From the NCBI GenBank assembly GCA_030247675.1, contig JAOTRX010000006.1, positions 124,001-188,000 on the forward strand: DNA of 64,000 nt, given 5' to 3'. Position 1 is the stretch's first letter; the number at the start of each line of letters is the position of its first letter. This document shows, one piece after another, positions 53,865-62,162 of the stretch. The position numbers and the translations under genes were made by a program. The notes below the pieces were generated by a model. The model made no database searches and was not told the origin of the DNA. It was given only the letters and a program-made list of their open reading frames with translations. This DNA comes from Desulforhopalus sp. (lineage in GTDB: Bacteria > Desulfobacterota > Desulfobulbia > Desulfobulbales > Desulfocapsaceae).

Positions 53865-54059
53865 ATGCAACAGAACAAAAAAATAGACAAATACACTGGA
53901 TCCGAGAAACAGATGGCAATAGAGGCACTGCTGCACCGGGGTCAACAGTTACATTCCCAGGCGATTTTTGAGCTGTTTGCCGGGATATTCGCAAGATTTC
54001 ACAGGGGCAGGCAAGCTCACGTGCTTTCAATGCCAACCGCCCGGGGAAAAGCAGCGTAA
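53865..54059 (+). CDS. small protein, DUF1127/RSP_7527-like
   Basis: A 64-residue protein with an excellent ribosome site (AGAGGAGGAAGATC) before the ATG at 53865. The core MAIEALLHRGQQLHSQAIFELF resembles short proteins that begin IEALIAxAxxLRxxAxxxLF in Proteobacteria. It overlaps the 3' end of the convergent SnoaL-like gene by 43 bases. It is divergent from the LysR gene and is its likely target. Function unknown. Confidence 0.55.
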   Translation: MQQNKKIDKYTGSEKQMAIEALLHRGQQLHSQAIFELFAGIFARFHRGRQAHVLSMPTARGKAA

Positions 54060-54424
54060 TCGAGAGCGGTATTGTGGTCATGGACGATTCGCCACTGCCC
54101 GTCCTGCAGCTGAAAAACGTAGGTGAGCCAGGTACTGAATGGCTGGTCCTCGGCCTTGGCACGATAGTCATATTTGACAAGGACCATGGCCATATCCTCG
54201 CCGACGACTTTGTGGACAACCGTCCCTTCCCAAATCCAGTTCGGATCCTTGAACCATTGCTCATGCAGCTGAATTGACTCGGAAGGCGTGGTGAAGGCAT
54301 GGCCATTCTGGACAATTGTATACAGGATGTCGCCGCCGGTGAGGTGCGATTTGAAGGCCTCGATATCCCTGTTGGTGATCGCTGAAAAATGCTGTTGCAG
54401 TGCTGTATCAAAGTCAGGCTTCAT
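54017..54424 (-). CDS. SnoaL/NTF2-like protein (DUF4440 type)
   Basis: A 135-residue cone-fold protein. It starts MKPDFDTALQQHFSAITNRDIEAFKSHL, then has HEQWFKDPNWIWEGTVVHKVVGEDMAMVLVKYDY and DGQWRIVHDHNTALD, typical of NTF2-like/DUF4440 proteins. GGAGGCGGATCA precedes the ATG at 54424. Enzyme or binding role unknown. Confidence 0.75.
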   Translation of the reverse strand: MKPDFDTALQQHFSAITNRDIEAFKSHLTGGDILYTIVQNGHAFTTPSESIQLHEQWFKDPNWIWEGTVVHKVVGEDMAMVLVKYDYRAKAEDQPFSTWLTYVFQLQDGQWRIVHDHNTALDYAAFPRAVGIEST

Positions 54425-54461
54425 TGATCCGCCTCCGTTGTAGGGTGTTTGATATTCGCCA

Positions 54462-54581
54462 TCACCGTATATCCTTCTCGCCAACATCTCTTGGGTACGG
54501 TGCAGTTCCCTGACGTTGCGCCAGGCGCCGCCCAAGCTCGACACGAATTGCCTCGACAGTTAATAATCCTTCAATCTTCAT
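54462..54581 (-). pseudogene. truncated XRE-type regulator, N-terminal fragment
   Basis: A 39-codon frame begins with GGGAGAG-preceded ATG (54581) and reads MKIEGLLTVEAIRVELGRRL, then AQRQ, after which the expected helix-turn-helix is replaced by unrelated sequence and a stop. The preserved part is the start of an XRE regulator of the ELGRRLAxxR type. Probably a remnant after deletion. Confidence 0.5.
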
Positions 54582-54774
54582 CAGGAACTCTCCCTAAAGC
54601 TGGTGTATTATGTCGTAAAATGTGACGATATAAAAGGTTCATATGTGTATATTCGTCAGTAATTACGACTTAGAGAGTGAATTCTTGTCCCAGATGGAAA
54701 CGATCATTTTGGCCCTCCAAAAGGGCAGGGGGGTCTGTGGTGCGGACTCGGAACACAACTTGAGGGATGGCGAT

Positions 54775-55266
54775 ATGGAATTACGGGATGAGTTGAATGA
54801 CGTCAAGAAACTCTGGTGGTTGCATGACTCCTACTGGCATGCAACCGCTGTTAGGGAACTGGGTGAGGAACATGCCAATAAGCTCAACCTCTTGGCCAAT
54901 GAGCTGTTTTTTAGAAGATATACCCTGATGCTTCTCAAGTCCGGTCAGATCAAGAAACCGGAAAATATCGAGGACCTGGTCGCCATCTTTAAAAGGATCT
55001 GGACGAACTGCTTTTTTGATGAAATGTATATTCACGAGCCGATAACCATCAAAGGAAACGAGGCAACCTGGACCGGCCAGCAGTGCAATGCCTTTGATTC
55101 TCTGCAGGCAGGCAATATGACGGCCGGATATGCCTGCGGATGTCAGGCGCTCCGCAACGGTGTGATGAAAGCACTCCGGCTCGAGCCGGTGCATTCCATC
55201 GAGGAAAGCCTGGTCAACGGCGATGAGCGGTGTGTCATCAAGTTTTCTTTCGTGCCGAAAAATTAG
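54775..55266 (+). CDS. DUF6125-like protein
   Basis: A 163-residue protein from the ATG at 54775 (GAGGGA upstream; the frame is open to 54643). Features are LWWLHDSYWHATAVRELG, RIWTNCFFDEMYIHEP, WTGQQCNAFDSLQ, YACGCQALRNGVMKAL and HSIEESLVNGDERCVIKF. This matches my memory of DUF6125 proteins, related to L-2-amino-thiazoline-4-carboxylate hydrolase-like domains. Function unproven. It is followed 20 bases later by a thioesterase gene. Confidence 0.72.
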   Translation: MELRDELNDVKKLWWLHDSYWHATAVRELGEEHANKLNLLANELFFRRYTLMLLKSGQIKKPENIEDLVAIFKRIWTNCFFDEMYIHEPITIKGNEATWTGQQCNAFDSLQAGNMTAGYACGCQALRNGVMKALRLEPVHSIEESLVNGDERCVIKFSFVPKN

Positions 55267-55286
55267 CGTTCTTGCCAAGGAGCAAT

Positions 55287-55742
55287 GTGAAGCCAAATCC
55301 CGAATATATAAAAGAATTGCAGGCGATTGTCGGAGAGGCGCCGTACCCGAAGCATATGGCCATGACATTGACCGAGATCGATGCCGGCCTGGCGACCATC
55401 GAGCTTGAACTGAGTACGGTTCATTTGCAGCCTTTTGGCCTCGTGCACGGCGGAGTCATCGCCACCATGATCGACACGGCGACGTTCTGGGCGGTGTTCA
55501 TGGGTATTCCCGAGGATGCGGGACTAGTGAACGTCGATCTCAAGCTCAACTATCTCAAGTCTGTCACCACCGGCAGACTACGGGCGGAAGGTCGCAGTAT
55601 CCGCGAGGGCAAAACCATCTGCTATTCCGAGGCGCGGGTCTACGACGGTCTCGGTTCCCTGATCGCCCATGGCACCTCGACCTTGATGGTCCTGCCCGGC
55701 AAGGGACTGCGGGTGAAGAACAGGAAATTTCTCCCTGCGTAA
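55287..55742 (+). CDS. PaaI-type hotdog thioesterase
   Basis: A 151-residue hotdog thioesterase. The motif VHGGVIATMIDTATFWAV (about 52-69) has the His-Gly-Gly and Asp typical of PaaI. The start is GTG at 55287 with AAGGAG upstream; the nearby ATG at 55285 runs into TGA. It hydrolyses acyl- or aryl-CoA or carrier-bound thioesters and fits the ligase-ACP neighbourhood. Confidence 0.85.
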   Translation: MKPNPEYIKELQAIVGEAPYPKHMAMTLTEIDAGLATIELELSTVHLQPFGLVHGGVIATMIDTATFWAVFMGIPEDAGLVNVDLKLNYLKSVTTGRLRAEGRSIREGKTICYSEARVYDGLGSLIAHGTSTLMVLPGKGLRVKNRKFLPA

Positions 55743-55808
55743 TTCTAAAGGCTGCTGGCTAGCCAATCATCAATTATTCCTTGAATATCTATTTGATGAC
55801 CGATATAG

Positions 55809-55833
55809 TAGCCATTAGTTGTCTTAATGACTA
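55809..55833 (+). promoter_or_regulatory. putative HipB operator
   Basis: TAGCCATTA-N7-TAATGACTA is an inverted repeat with 8 of 9 matching positions, 30 bases upstream of the hipB start codon, in the A/T-rich promoter region. Confidence 0.5.
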
Positions 55834-55862
55834 TTATTTTGGTCTTTTCGCCAGGGTTGGCT

Positions 55863-56195
55863 ATGATGAAACAAAGAGCATATTCAAAATACGCAAAAGA
55901 AGCCGTTCTTTTGCTCGGTCAGCACATCAAGCTCGGACGCAAAAAGCGCAAATGGTCTGAGCAAAACCTTGCAACTAGGGCCGGCATTTCCAGAGCGACC
56001 CTCCAGAAGATAGAGGCCGGTGAAATGTCTCCGTCCATCGGGCTGGTATTCGAAGTCGCCGCCCTGGTTGGCGTCCCCCTGTTCGAGCAGGAGAGCCGGG
56101 CTCTTGCAACCAGTATCGAACTGATGCAAAGTAAAATCGCTCTCCTCCCCAAACGGATCAAAAACAACACAAAAGCGGTGGATGATGATTTCTAA
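55863..56195 (+). CDS. hipB: HipB-like XRE antitoxin
   Basis: A 110-residue XRE protein. The helix-turn-helix is WSEQNLATRAGISRATLQKIEAGEMSPSIGLVFEVAALVGV (about 32-72). The C-terminal tail (SKIALLPKRIKNNTKAVDDDF) may contact the toxin. It overlaps hipA by 14 bases (hipA ATG 56182). Start ATG 55863 or 55866. Confidence 0.87.
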   Translation: MMKQRAYSKYAKEAVLLLGQHIKLGRKKRKWSEQNLATRAGISRATLQKIEAGEMSPSIGLVFEVAALVGVPLFEQESRALATSIELMQSKIALLPKRIKNNTKAVDDDF

Positions 56196-57450
56196 ACCGC
56201 AAAATAAACAAGCATTTGTCTGGATATGGCTTCCCGGAGAAACGCAGCCCGTGGTCGCCGGTAAGCTTGAAGCGGATAACGGCACTATCCATTTCAACTA
56301 TGGCAAAAGCTATCTTGATCGGGCAGACGACAAGAATCCGGCCATTGCGATTTATGAGCCGGAATTGCCTCTGAGGGCCGGAATTTTACCCCTGCTTGGC
56401 GACCTGGAGATGCCGAATTGCATTCGGGATGCCGCGCCTGATGCCTGGGGGCGGCACGTTATCATCAACAAACAATTCGGGCTGAAAGGTCGAGATGCGG
56501 ATACCGGCAATCTTGATGAGCTCACCTATCTCTTGGAATCGGGGTCCGATCGGATAGGTGCGCTTGATTTTCAGCGATCACCTACCGAGTTCGTTCCAAG
56601 AACTCCACATAATGCCACCTTGGAAGAGTTGCTGGAGTCGGCCGATCGGGTTGAGCAAGGTGTTCCATTAACAGCCGAGCTTGATCAGGCGCTCTTCCAT
56701 GGCAGTTCCATTGGCGGCGCCCGCCCCAAGGCCTTGCTGGAAGATCGGGGCGCCAAGTATATTGCTAAATTTTCGTCCAGCAGTGATCTCTACAGTGTTG
56801 TCAAAGCCGAATACCTTGCCATGAGATTGGCTGCAATTGCCGGGCTTACGGTCGCGCCCGTCAAGCTGGCTAAAGCGGCCGCTAAGGATGTTTTGTTGAT
56901 TGAGCGATTCGACCGTATTGCGCTCGATTCCGGATGGGCACGAAAATCGATGGTTTCTGCCCTGACCCTGTTCGGCTTAGGTGAGATGACGGCACGTTAT
57001 GCCAGTTATGAAGACCTTGCCGAAATCATTCGACATCGCTTTGCGCAACCGGTAGAAACCCTCAAGGAGCTTTATGGCCGGCTGGTTTTTAATATCCTGT
57101 GCGGCAATACCGATGATCACGCCCGCAATCACGCCGCTTTTTGGGATGGGAAAGAGCTGACCTTGACGCCGGCCTATGATATTTGCCCTCAAGGTCGTAC
57201 CGGCAATGAAGCGACCCAGCAGGCCATGCTCATAACCGGCGAAAACAGGTTCAGTCAGCTCAAAACCTGCCTCGCTGCCGCGCATCATTTCCTGCTTTCC
57301 CGGCAGGCGGCCGTGGGGGTAATTGACCGGATCGAGACCGCCATTCGTGACAATTGGCAGAGGGTCTGCGAGGAAGCGGAGCTTAGCCAGGTTGATAAAA
57401 ACTATCTGTGGGGACGTCAATTTCTCAACCCGTTTTCCATTGAGCGATGA
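56182..57450 (+). CDS. hipA: HipA-family Ser/Thr kinase toxin
   Basis: A 422-residue HipA-type kinase. HGSSIGGARPKALLE is the Gly-rich loop with the regulatory-type serine, KFSSSSDLYSVVKAEYLAMRLA carries the ATP lysine region, LIERFDR precedes the core, NILCGNTDDHARNHA holds the catalytic Asp and Asn, and TPAYDICP is the metal-binding Asp. HipA phosphorylates a tRNA synthetase in E. coli; the target here is unknown. Full length with motifs intact. Confidence 0.88.
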   Translation: MMISKPQNKQAFVWIWLPGETQPVVAGKLEADNGTIHFNYGKSYLDRADDKNPAIAIYEPELPLRAGILPLLGDLEMPNCIRDAAPDAWGRHVIINKQFGLKGRDADTGNLDELTYLLESGSDRIGALDFQRSPTEFVPRTPHNATLEELLESADRVEQGVPLTAELDQALFHGSSIGGARPKALLEDRGAKYIAKFSSSSDLYSVVKAEYLAMRLAAIAGLTVAPVKLAKAAAKDVLLIERFDRIALDSGWARKSMVSALTLFGLGEMTARYASYEDLAEIIRHRFAQPVETLKELYGRLVFNILCGNTDDHARNHAAFWDGKELTLTPAYDICPQGRTGNEATQQAMLITGENRFSQLKTCLAAAHHFLLSRQAAVGVIDRIETAIRDNWQRVCEEAELSQVDKNYLWGRQFLNPFSIER

Positions 57451-57506
57451 CCCGGAAGAATAAGAGATAAGGGAATTGGCCCTATTTCCCGAGGAATTAG
57501 ATAAAC

Positions 57507-57548
57507 TGTCCCTGGAATTCGTGTCCCTGGAATTCGGTCTGGAATTCC
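57507..57548 (+). repeat. short tandem motif TGTCCCTGGAATTC
   Basis: TGTCCCTGGAATTC occurs at 57507-57520 and 57522-57535, then a partial copy TCTGGAATTCC at 57538-57548. Motifs of the TGTCCC-GGAATTC type often border REP-associated transposases; no transposase is present here, so this may be a scar. Confidence 0.5.
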
Positions 57549-57604
57549 AGTCCTTTTGCTCGGCGTGGGCCGGTTTTGATGTTCAACTGGATGGTTGCAG
57601 AAAA

Positions 57605-58300
57605 TCAGGGAAACCATTGTCGCAGGGCAAAGTAAACCAAGGGCAGGAAGATAGCGGGGAGCAAATTGCCGACCCGTATTTTTGTTATATTTAACATATT
57701 GAAACCGATAGCCATGATGAGCAGTCCGCCGACAGAGGACATCTGCGCTATTGTTTCCGGCACCAGGAAGTTTTTCATAAATCCTGCGGTTATTGTTATC
57801 AGGCCCTGGTAGAGAAACACGGCGGCACTTGAAAACATCACCCCCAGACCCATTGTTGAGGCAAAGATGACGGAGGTCACCCCATCAAGCACCGATTTGG
57901 CGAACAAAGTCTGGTGATTGCCGGTTAAACCGCTTTCCAGGGAACCGATAATAGCCATGGAGCCGACGCAAAACACCAAGCTGGCGGTGACGAAACCTTT
58001 GGCAAACGATCTCCTGTCACTACTTTTAGCGGCAATTTTGCTTTCAAGGAAGTTGCCGACAGACTGCAGTTTTGTCTCGATCTTCAGGCCTTCGCCGAGC
58101 AATGCGCCGATGACCAAGGAAAAAATAACCACCATGAGATCATTGGAAACCAGAGCGTTTTTGATCCCGATAAGCACCACCGAGAGGCCTACGCCGCTGA
58201 GAATTATTTCTTTATAATTATCGGCAATCCCCCGGCTGAAGAGAAGTCCTAATACGCTGCCGGCGATGATAGCCAGAGCATTTGCTATTGTGCCCAACAT
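57605..58300 (-). CDS. DUF554-family membrane protein
   Basis: A 231-residue protein with seven or so membrane segments. The N-terminus MLGTIANALAIIAGSVLGLLF, then GALLGEGLKIE, FVTASLVFCVGSMAIIGSLESGL and the C-terminal GGLLIMAIGFNMLNI match DUF554 (YdfK-like). Transport function is presumed but unproven. A TTG at 58312 is an alternative start. Confidence 0.87.
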   Translation of the reverse strand: MLGTIANALAIIAGSVLGLLFSRGIADNYKEIILSGVGLSVVLIGIKNALVSNDLMVVIFSLVIGALLGEGLKIETKLQSVGNFLESKIAAKSSDRRSFAKGFVTASLVFCVGSMAIIGSLESGLTGNHQTLFAKSVLDGVTSVIFASTMGLGVMFSSAAVFLYQGLITITAGFMKNFLVPETIAQMSSVGGLLIMAIGFNMLNITKIRVGNLLPAIFLPLVYFALRQWFP

Positions 58301-58483
58301 ATTCGTTGCCAACCCAAATTAAAAAAAACGAGAAGGAAATTTCACGATACAACCATTGTCCGCACTCCCCCTCAGCAAGAGCGGAGTTATACCATTAGAA
58401 GTCAAGATTACAAATTGCGTGTTATTAACTCTTCAAGCTCATAAACTAGCATGCATCCTGCATTGCGAGCATCCTCCTCGTAA

Positions 58484-58912
58484 CTACCATGTTGCCCCAA
58501 CACTTGCGAGAATACCAATCATCCGCGCATTAGCCTTTCCCACCTGTGGATCACCAATATGCTGAATGATACGGACATAGGATTGGGTAAAGCGCTGCAT
58601 AAGTAATTCCAGCTCATTCCTGAACTGTATGTGCCGAACTGGGATCCTCTGTTCATACTCAAGTCCTGGATATTTCTTTGAAAGTTGCCTGACTTTTGGG
58701 ACAAGTTCTTCCATTTTGTCACAAAGCTGATTCATAGCGATAGCTAACTCCAGAGGATTATCGGTATTTTCAGCAACTTTGAGGTATCTTTTCATCGCTG
58801 GGATGTAAGGCTTTAACACCACTGCCGCTTCATCGTATTTGTCTGCTGAAAATCCATACCCAGGCAAAAGCCACAGAATTGAAAGTACAAGTAATGCTAT
58901 GTTTTTTTTCAT
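58484..58912 (-). CDS. small exported protein, unknown function
   Basis: A 142-residue protein from MKKNIALLVLSILWLLPGYG (signal peptide, cut near GFSA). The mature part is predicted all-helical (MKRYLKVAENTDNPLELAIAM, LVPKVRQLSKKYPGLE). No cysteines beyond one and no membrane helix. Not recognised. Upstream sequence is A/T rich. Confidence 0.6.
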   Translation of the reverse strand: MKKNIALLVLSILWLLPGYGFSADKYDEAAVVLKPYIPAMKRYLKVAENTDNPLELAIAMNQLCDKMEELVPKVRQLSKKYPGLEYEQRIPVRHIQFRNELELLMQRFTQSYVRIIQHIGDPQVGKANARMIGILASVGATW

Positions 58913-58924
58913 AAAAAATATCAA

Positions 58925-59292
58925 AAATAACTACTATTAAGAATGGGGATTGAATGCCAGTTAGACCTCGATTTCTAATTTAACCAAAGGATGTGGTTAA
59001 CGACAGGAAATTCTATGATATTTTGGACAGTAAACTGAGTTTCTATGAAAGGGGAGATCTCCACAGGCATGCCTTTGTGACGGTTGATAATCAGAACCTG
59101 AGGTTTTTGCTGAGTATTTTTAGTTGGTAGCGGCCATAGAAAGTGTTTTCAGGTAGTTCTGGACTCCAGCTTCCGCGGGAGTGATGTTCAGTCAGAACGT
59201 ATTGTGAATTGACTAACCCACCTATTTGACGTCACCTTTCTCGTTCAATTGCTCCAGCAATCTGTGGCCTTAATCCGAGCCGTATTCTTTCG
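58925..59292. other. region without a recognisable gene
   Basis: A 368-base A/T-rich gap between two minus-strand genes. It should hold the promoter of the exported-protein gene. No hairpin, RNA or frame of interest seen. Confidence 0.3.
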
Positions 59293-60192
59293 TCACAGGC
59301 CATCCACTTGGTGAATGACAGACAACACTGCTTCGGCAAATTCCTGAGGGGTTTCCTGCGGGGGATTATGGCCGATTCCCCGCAGCACCCGATGCTCATG
59401 CCTTCCCGAGAAAAACGGGCGATGGCTTGCTGTGCCACCGGGAGGGAGAACGCCATCGACTTCGCCATCAAGCGTTATAGTTGGCACGGAGATTTTTGGA
59501 AGCTGCGTCAGGCGCTGTTCGGTTTCTTCGACTGCAGGATCGCCAGGAACCAGGCCGAAGCGATGCCGATACGAGTGAATCACCACATCGACAAAATCCG
59601 GATTGTCAAAGGCCAGGGCCGATTGCTCGAACTCCGCATCGGTGAATTTCCAGGTCGGCGACCACAATCGCCAGAGGAGCTTGCAGAGTTCGCGGCGATT
59701 TTTTGTTAACCCGGCTCGGCCTCTCTCGGAGTGAAAATAGTACTGGTACCAGAATCGGTACTCATTTTCCGGTGTTGAGGGCAGGATCGCTCCCGGAATA
59801 TCCTGGATGTTATAGCCTCCCACCGAAACGAGGCCGAGTATCCGCTCGGGCCACAGGGCCGTCGCGATGCACGCCGCCCGGCCACCCCAGTCAAAACCGG
59901 CCACAACCGCCCTGGCGATTTTCAGTGCGTCCATCAGGGCGATGAGATCGTGGGCAAGCACCGCTTGCTGACCGGACCGCGGTGTATCTGCAGAGAGGAA
60001 ACGGGTAGGCCCGTAGCCGCGAAGATACGGTGTAATCACCCGACAACCATGGCCAACGAGAAGTGGAGTCACTTCATCAAAGGCATGGATATCATAGGGA
60101 AAGCCATGCAGAAGGAATACCGGGACCGCGCCTTCGACATTGTTGTCATAGAAAGAAACCTCAAGTTTGTCCGTCGTAATGTGGTGGAGCAT
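59293..60192 (-). CDS. alpha/beta hydrolase, epoxide hydrolase/dehalogenase-like
   Basis: A 299-residue alpha/beta-hydrolase. The oxyanion loop is LLHGFPYD and the nucleophile elbow GFDWGGRAA has Asp in place of Ser, as in epoxide hydrolases and haloalkane dehalogenases. The acid (TLDGEVDGVLPP) and the catalytic His (GIGHNPPQETP) are present. Cytoplasmic. Substrate unknown. It lies downstream of an HxlR regulator on the same strand. Confidence 0.83.
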   Translation of the reverse strand: MLHHITTDKLEVSFYDNNVEGAVPVFLLHGFPYDIHAFDEVTPLLVGHGCRVITPYLRGYGPTRFLSADTPRSGQQAVLAHDLIALMDALKIARAVVAGFDWGGRAACIATALWPERILGLVSVGGYNIQDIPGAILPSTPENEYRFWYQYYFHSERGRAGLTKNRRELCKLLWRLWSPTWKFTDAEFEQSALAFDNPDFVDVVIHSYRHRFGLVPGDPAVEETEQRLTQLPKISVPTITLDGEVDGVLPPGGTASHRPFFSGRHEHRVLRGIGHNPPQETPQEFAEAVLSVIHQVDGL

Positions 60193-60263
60193 GGTCTGCA
60201 GACCTCCTTTTACCCTGAATGAGGGCGTGGCAATTGATTGGGAATTTAAAAAATGGCCTGACC

Positions 60264-60635
60264 TTAGAGAGCGAGGGTATTGTTCCTCTCGTCAAATGTC
60301 TTCTGCGCCTCGATGACCGCGTCGTAATGTTCTTCGGCCCAATGCGTCACGATATGCACGGTATCGGACAGCGTCTTGCCCAGGTCGGTGATGGAATACT
60401 CGACGGTCACCGGAACCGTCAGAAAGGCCTCCCGCCGAATCAAGCCATCGCGTTCGAGGTTTTTCAAGGTCTGGGAAAGGACCTTCTGGGAGATGCCATC
60501 GATTTCCCGGCGCAGTTGATTAAACCGCACCGTTTCCACCCGCAGGCGATTGAGGATCAGCATCGACCACTTATTCGAGATCCGGTCGAGGATCATTCGG
60601 CTGGGGCAATTTTTTGCATACACGTCACATTTCAT
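60264..60635 (-). CDS. HxlR-family transcriptional regulator
   Basis: A 123-residue winged-helix regulator. It has the conserved N-terminal cysteine (KNCPSRMILDRISNKWSMLIL), the recognition helix region RFNQLRREIDGISQKVLSQTLKNLERDGLI and the wing VEYSITDLG. HxlR proteins often sense reactive electrophiles or oxidants through this cysteine. It is divergent from qorB with two inverted repeats in between. Confidence 0.88.
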   Translation of the reverse strand: MKCDVYAKNCPSRMILDRISNKWSMLILNRLRVETVRFNQLRREIDGISQKVLSQTLKNLERDGLIRREAFLTVPVTVEYSITDLGKTLSDTVHIVTHWAEEHYDAVIEAQKTFDERNNTLAL

Positions 60636-60653
60636 CTGCCAAACTCCTTTATC

Positions 60654-60671
60654 GGTTACATCAAGGTAACC
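60654..60671. promoter_or_regulatory. inverted repeat, putative HxlR operator 1
   Basis: GGTTAC-N6-GTAACC, a perfect 6+6 repeat, 19 bases upstream of the HxlR start codon. Confidence 0.55.
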
Positions 60672-60734
60672 AGAATACGTTAAAGTGCCTTCTTGCCACC
60701 TGATGTATATTTCATATTATATAGCTAATCAACA

Positions 60735-60757
60735 CTAGGTTACATTTAGAAACCTAG
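60735..60757. promoter_or_regulatory. inverted repeat, putative HxlR operator 2
   Basis: CTAGGTT-N9-AACCTAG, 30 bases upstream of the qorB start. It shares GGTTACAT with operator 1, so both may bind the same regulator. Confidence 0.5.
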
Positions 60758-60787
60758 GATCATATAATGTACATCAAGGAGTCGGAT

Positions 60788-61654
60788 ATGTCAGAAAAAA
60801 TTTTAGTGACTGGAGCAAGTGGCCAACTCGGCCATCTGGTGATCAATGCCCTGTTGAAAGACCTGCCGGCGCAGCAGATTGTCGCCGGTGCACGGACTGT
60901 CGGCAAAGCCGGCGACCTGGCGGCGCGTGGGGTGCAGGTGCGGGAGATCGATTACGAGCGCCCGGAGACTCTCGATGCTGCCCTTGTCGGAATCGATAAG
61001 CTCCTCCTCATTTCCTCCAGCGAAATAGGCAGGCGTGCCCCGCAACACAAGGCTGTCATAGAGGCGGCGCGGAAGGCCGGCATCAAACTCCTTGTCTATA
61101 CCAGTGTCCTGCATGCCGATACCTCGGTCCTTGGGCTTGCCGGGGAGCACCGACAAACCGAGCAGTATCTGGCGGCCTCAGGGGTTCCCGGCGTCATTTT
61201 GCGCAACGGCTGGTACACGGAAAATTATGCGGTATCGATTCCGGCGGCAGTTGCCCATGGCGTGTTTCTCGGTAGCGCCGGGGATGGCCGGATTGCCTCG
61301 GCGGCGCGGCGGGATTACGCTGAGGCGGCGGCAAGGGTCCTTGTCTCTCGGGAGGAACAGGCCGGAAAGATTTATGAGCTGGCGGGAGATGAGGCCTACA
61401 CCCTGGCTGAGCTGGCGGCTGAGGTGACTCGCCAGTCCGGCAGGACGCTTGCCTATCAGGACCTGCCTGAGGAGGAGTATCGTAAGGCCCTGATCGATGC
61501 CGGACTGCCCGGACCGGTTGCCGTGCTCCTCGCCGATTCCGATGCTCGTGCTGCTGGAGGGGCGCTTTTTGATGACAGCCATACCTTGAGCCGTCTGATC
61601 GGGCGGCCGACCACAACCCTTGCCGAGGTGATCGCGGCGGCGCTTGCTTCATAG
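60788..61654 (+). CDS. qorB: NmrA-like NAD(P)H:quinone oxidoreductase
   Basis: A 288-residue atypical SDR of the QorB/NmrA group. The nucleotide motif TGASGQLGHLV (8-18), GARTVGKAGDLAARGV, the DKLLLISSSEIG strand and HKAVIEAARKAGIKLLVYTSVL match QorB. AAGGAG before ATG 60788 decides the start over 60767. It is divergent from the HxlR regulator, a common pair, and is likely induced by quinones or electrophiles. Confidence 0.86.
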   Translation: MSEKILVTGASGQLGHLVINALLKDLPAQQIVAGARTVGKAGDLAARGVQVREIDYERPETLDAALVGIDKLLLISSSEIGRRAPQHKAVIEAARKAGIKLLVYTSVLHADTSVLGLAGEHRQTEQYLAASGVPGVILRNGWYTENYAVSIPAAVAHGVFLGSAGDGRIASAARRDYAEAAARVLVSREEQAGKIYELAGDEAYTLAELAAEVTRQSGRTLAYQDLPEEEYRKALIDAGLPGPVAVLLADSDARAAGGALFDDSHTLSRLIGRPTTTLAEVIAAALAS

Positions 61655-61705
61655 TTATCGCCAAGAACAAGAGAAAACAGCCGGGCAGTCAACACGTCAA
61701 GACAG

Positions 61706-61727
61706 TGCCCCGTCTCAAGATGGGGCA
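61706..61727 (+). terminator. hairpin after qorB
   Basis: TGCCCC-GTCT pairs with AGAT-GGGGCA in a 10-bp stem with one G-T pair and a 2-base loop, 50 bases after the stop. Only a short T-rich tail follows. Confidence 0.55.
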
Positions 61728-62162
61728 TGTTTGATTCCGTTACGCCGGATTTCAGGTCCGGTAAGATGTCGAGGGCTTGGGGAGGGAGACATGTGGATTA
61801 CCCAGTGATAGAAGGGTAGCGGGGTTGAAAGAATCTACTTTCTACCACAAGGGCATAAGTTTCGTACGAGCAGACGAGCTGCTCAACTCAGCTTTATCCC
61901 ACCCCCTCCTCTATCTGGAAATATCCTTCGGAGGTCTCTGTCGCTCAGAGTCCATCCGGTAGCTGATGACCCGAGCCTTGGCCTTTGCTTTTTCCGTATC
62001 ACATTCGGACGATCAGGCAATAATCAAGGAGGATCAGTCTACCGGTTTTTCGTTCGTCTGCACTATAGTTGACCCATCACTCACTGGGATCTTCTGCGCT
62101 GAATAGAGTTCTAAGGAAGCAAGTAACAACCAAACCTTGGAGCCAAAAAAGGAGAAAAAAGA
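61728..62162. other. region without a recognisable gene
   Basis: This 435-base gap holds an open frame (61777-61962) without ribosome site or family similarity. The segment GGGTAGCGGGGTT at 61815-61827 recalls the 3' part of a GEMM c-di-GMP riboswitch but the 5' part is missing. AAAGGAGAAAAAA before 62163 is the next gene's ribosome site. Confidence 0.3.

Noticed and set aside
61728..61840. Possible GEMM (c-di-GMP) riboswitch near GGGTAGCGGGGTT
   Set aside because: The 5' half and the receptor segments are not found, and no ordered stem set is visible.
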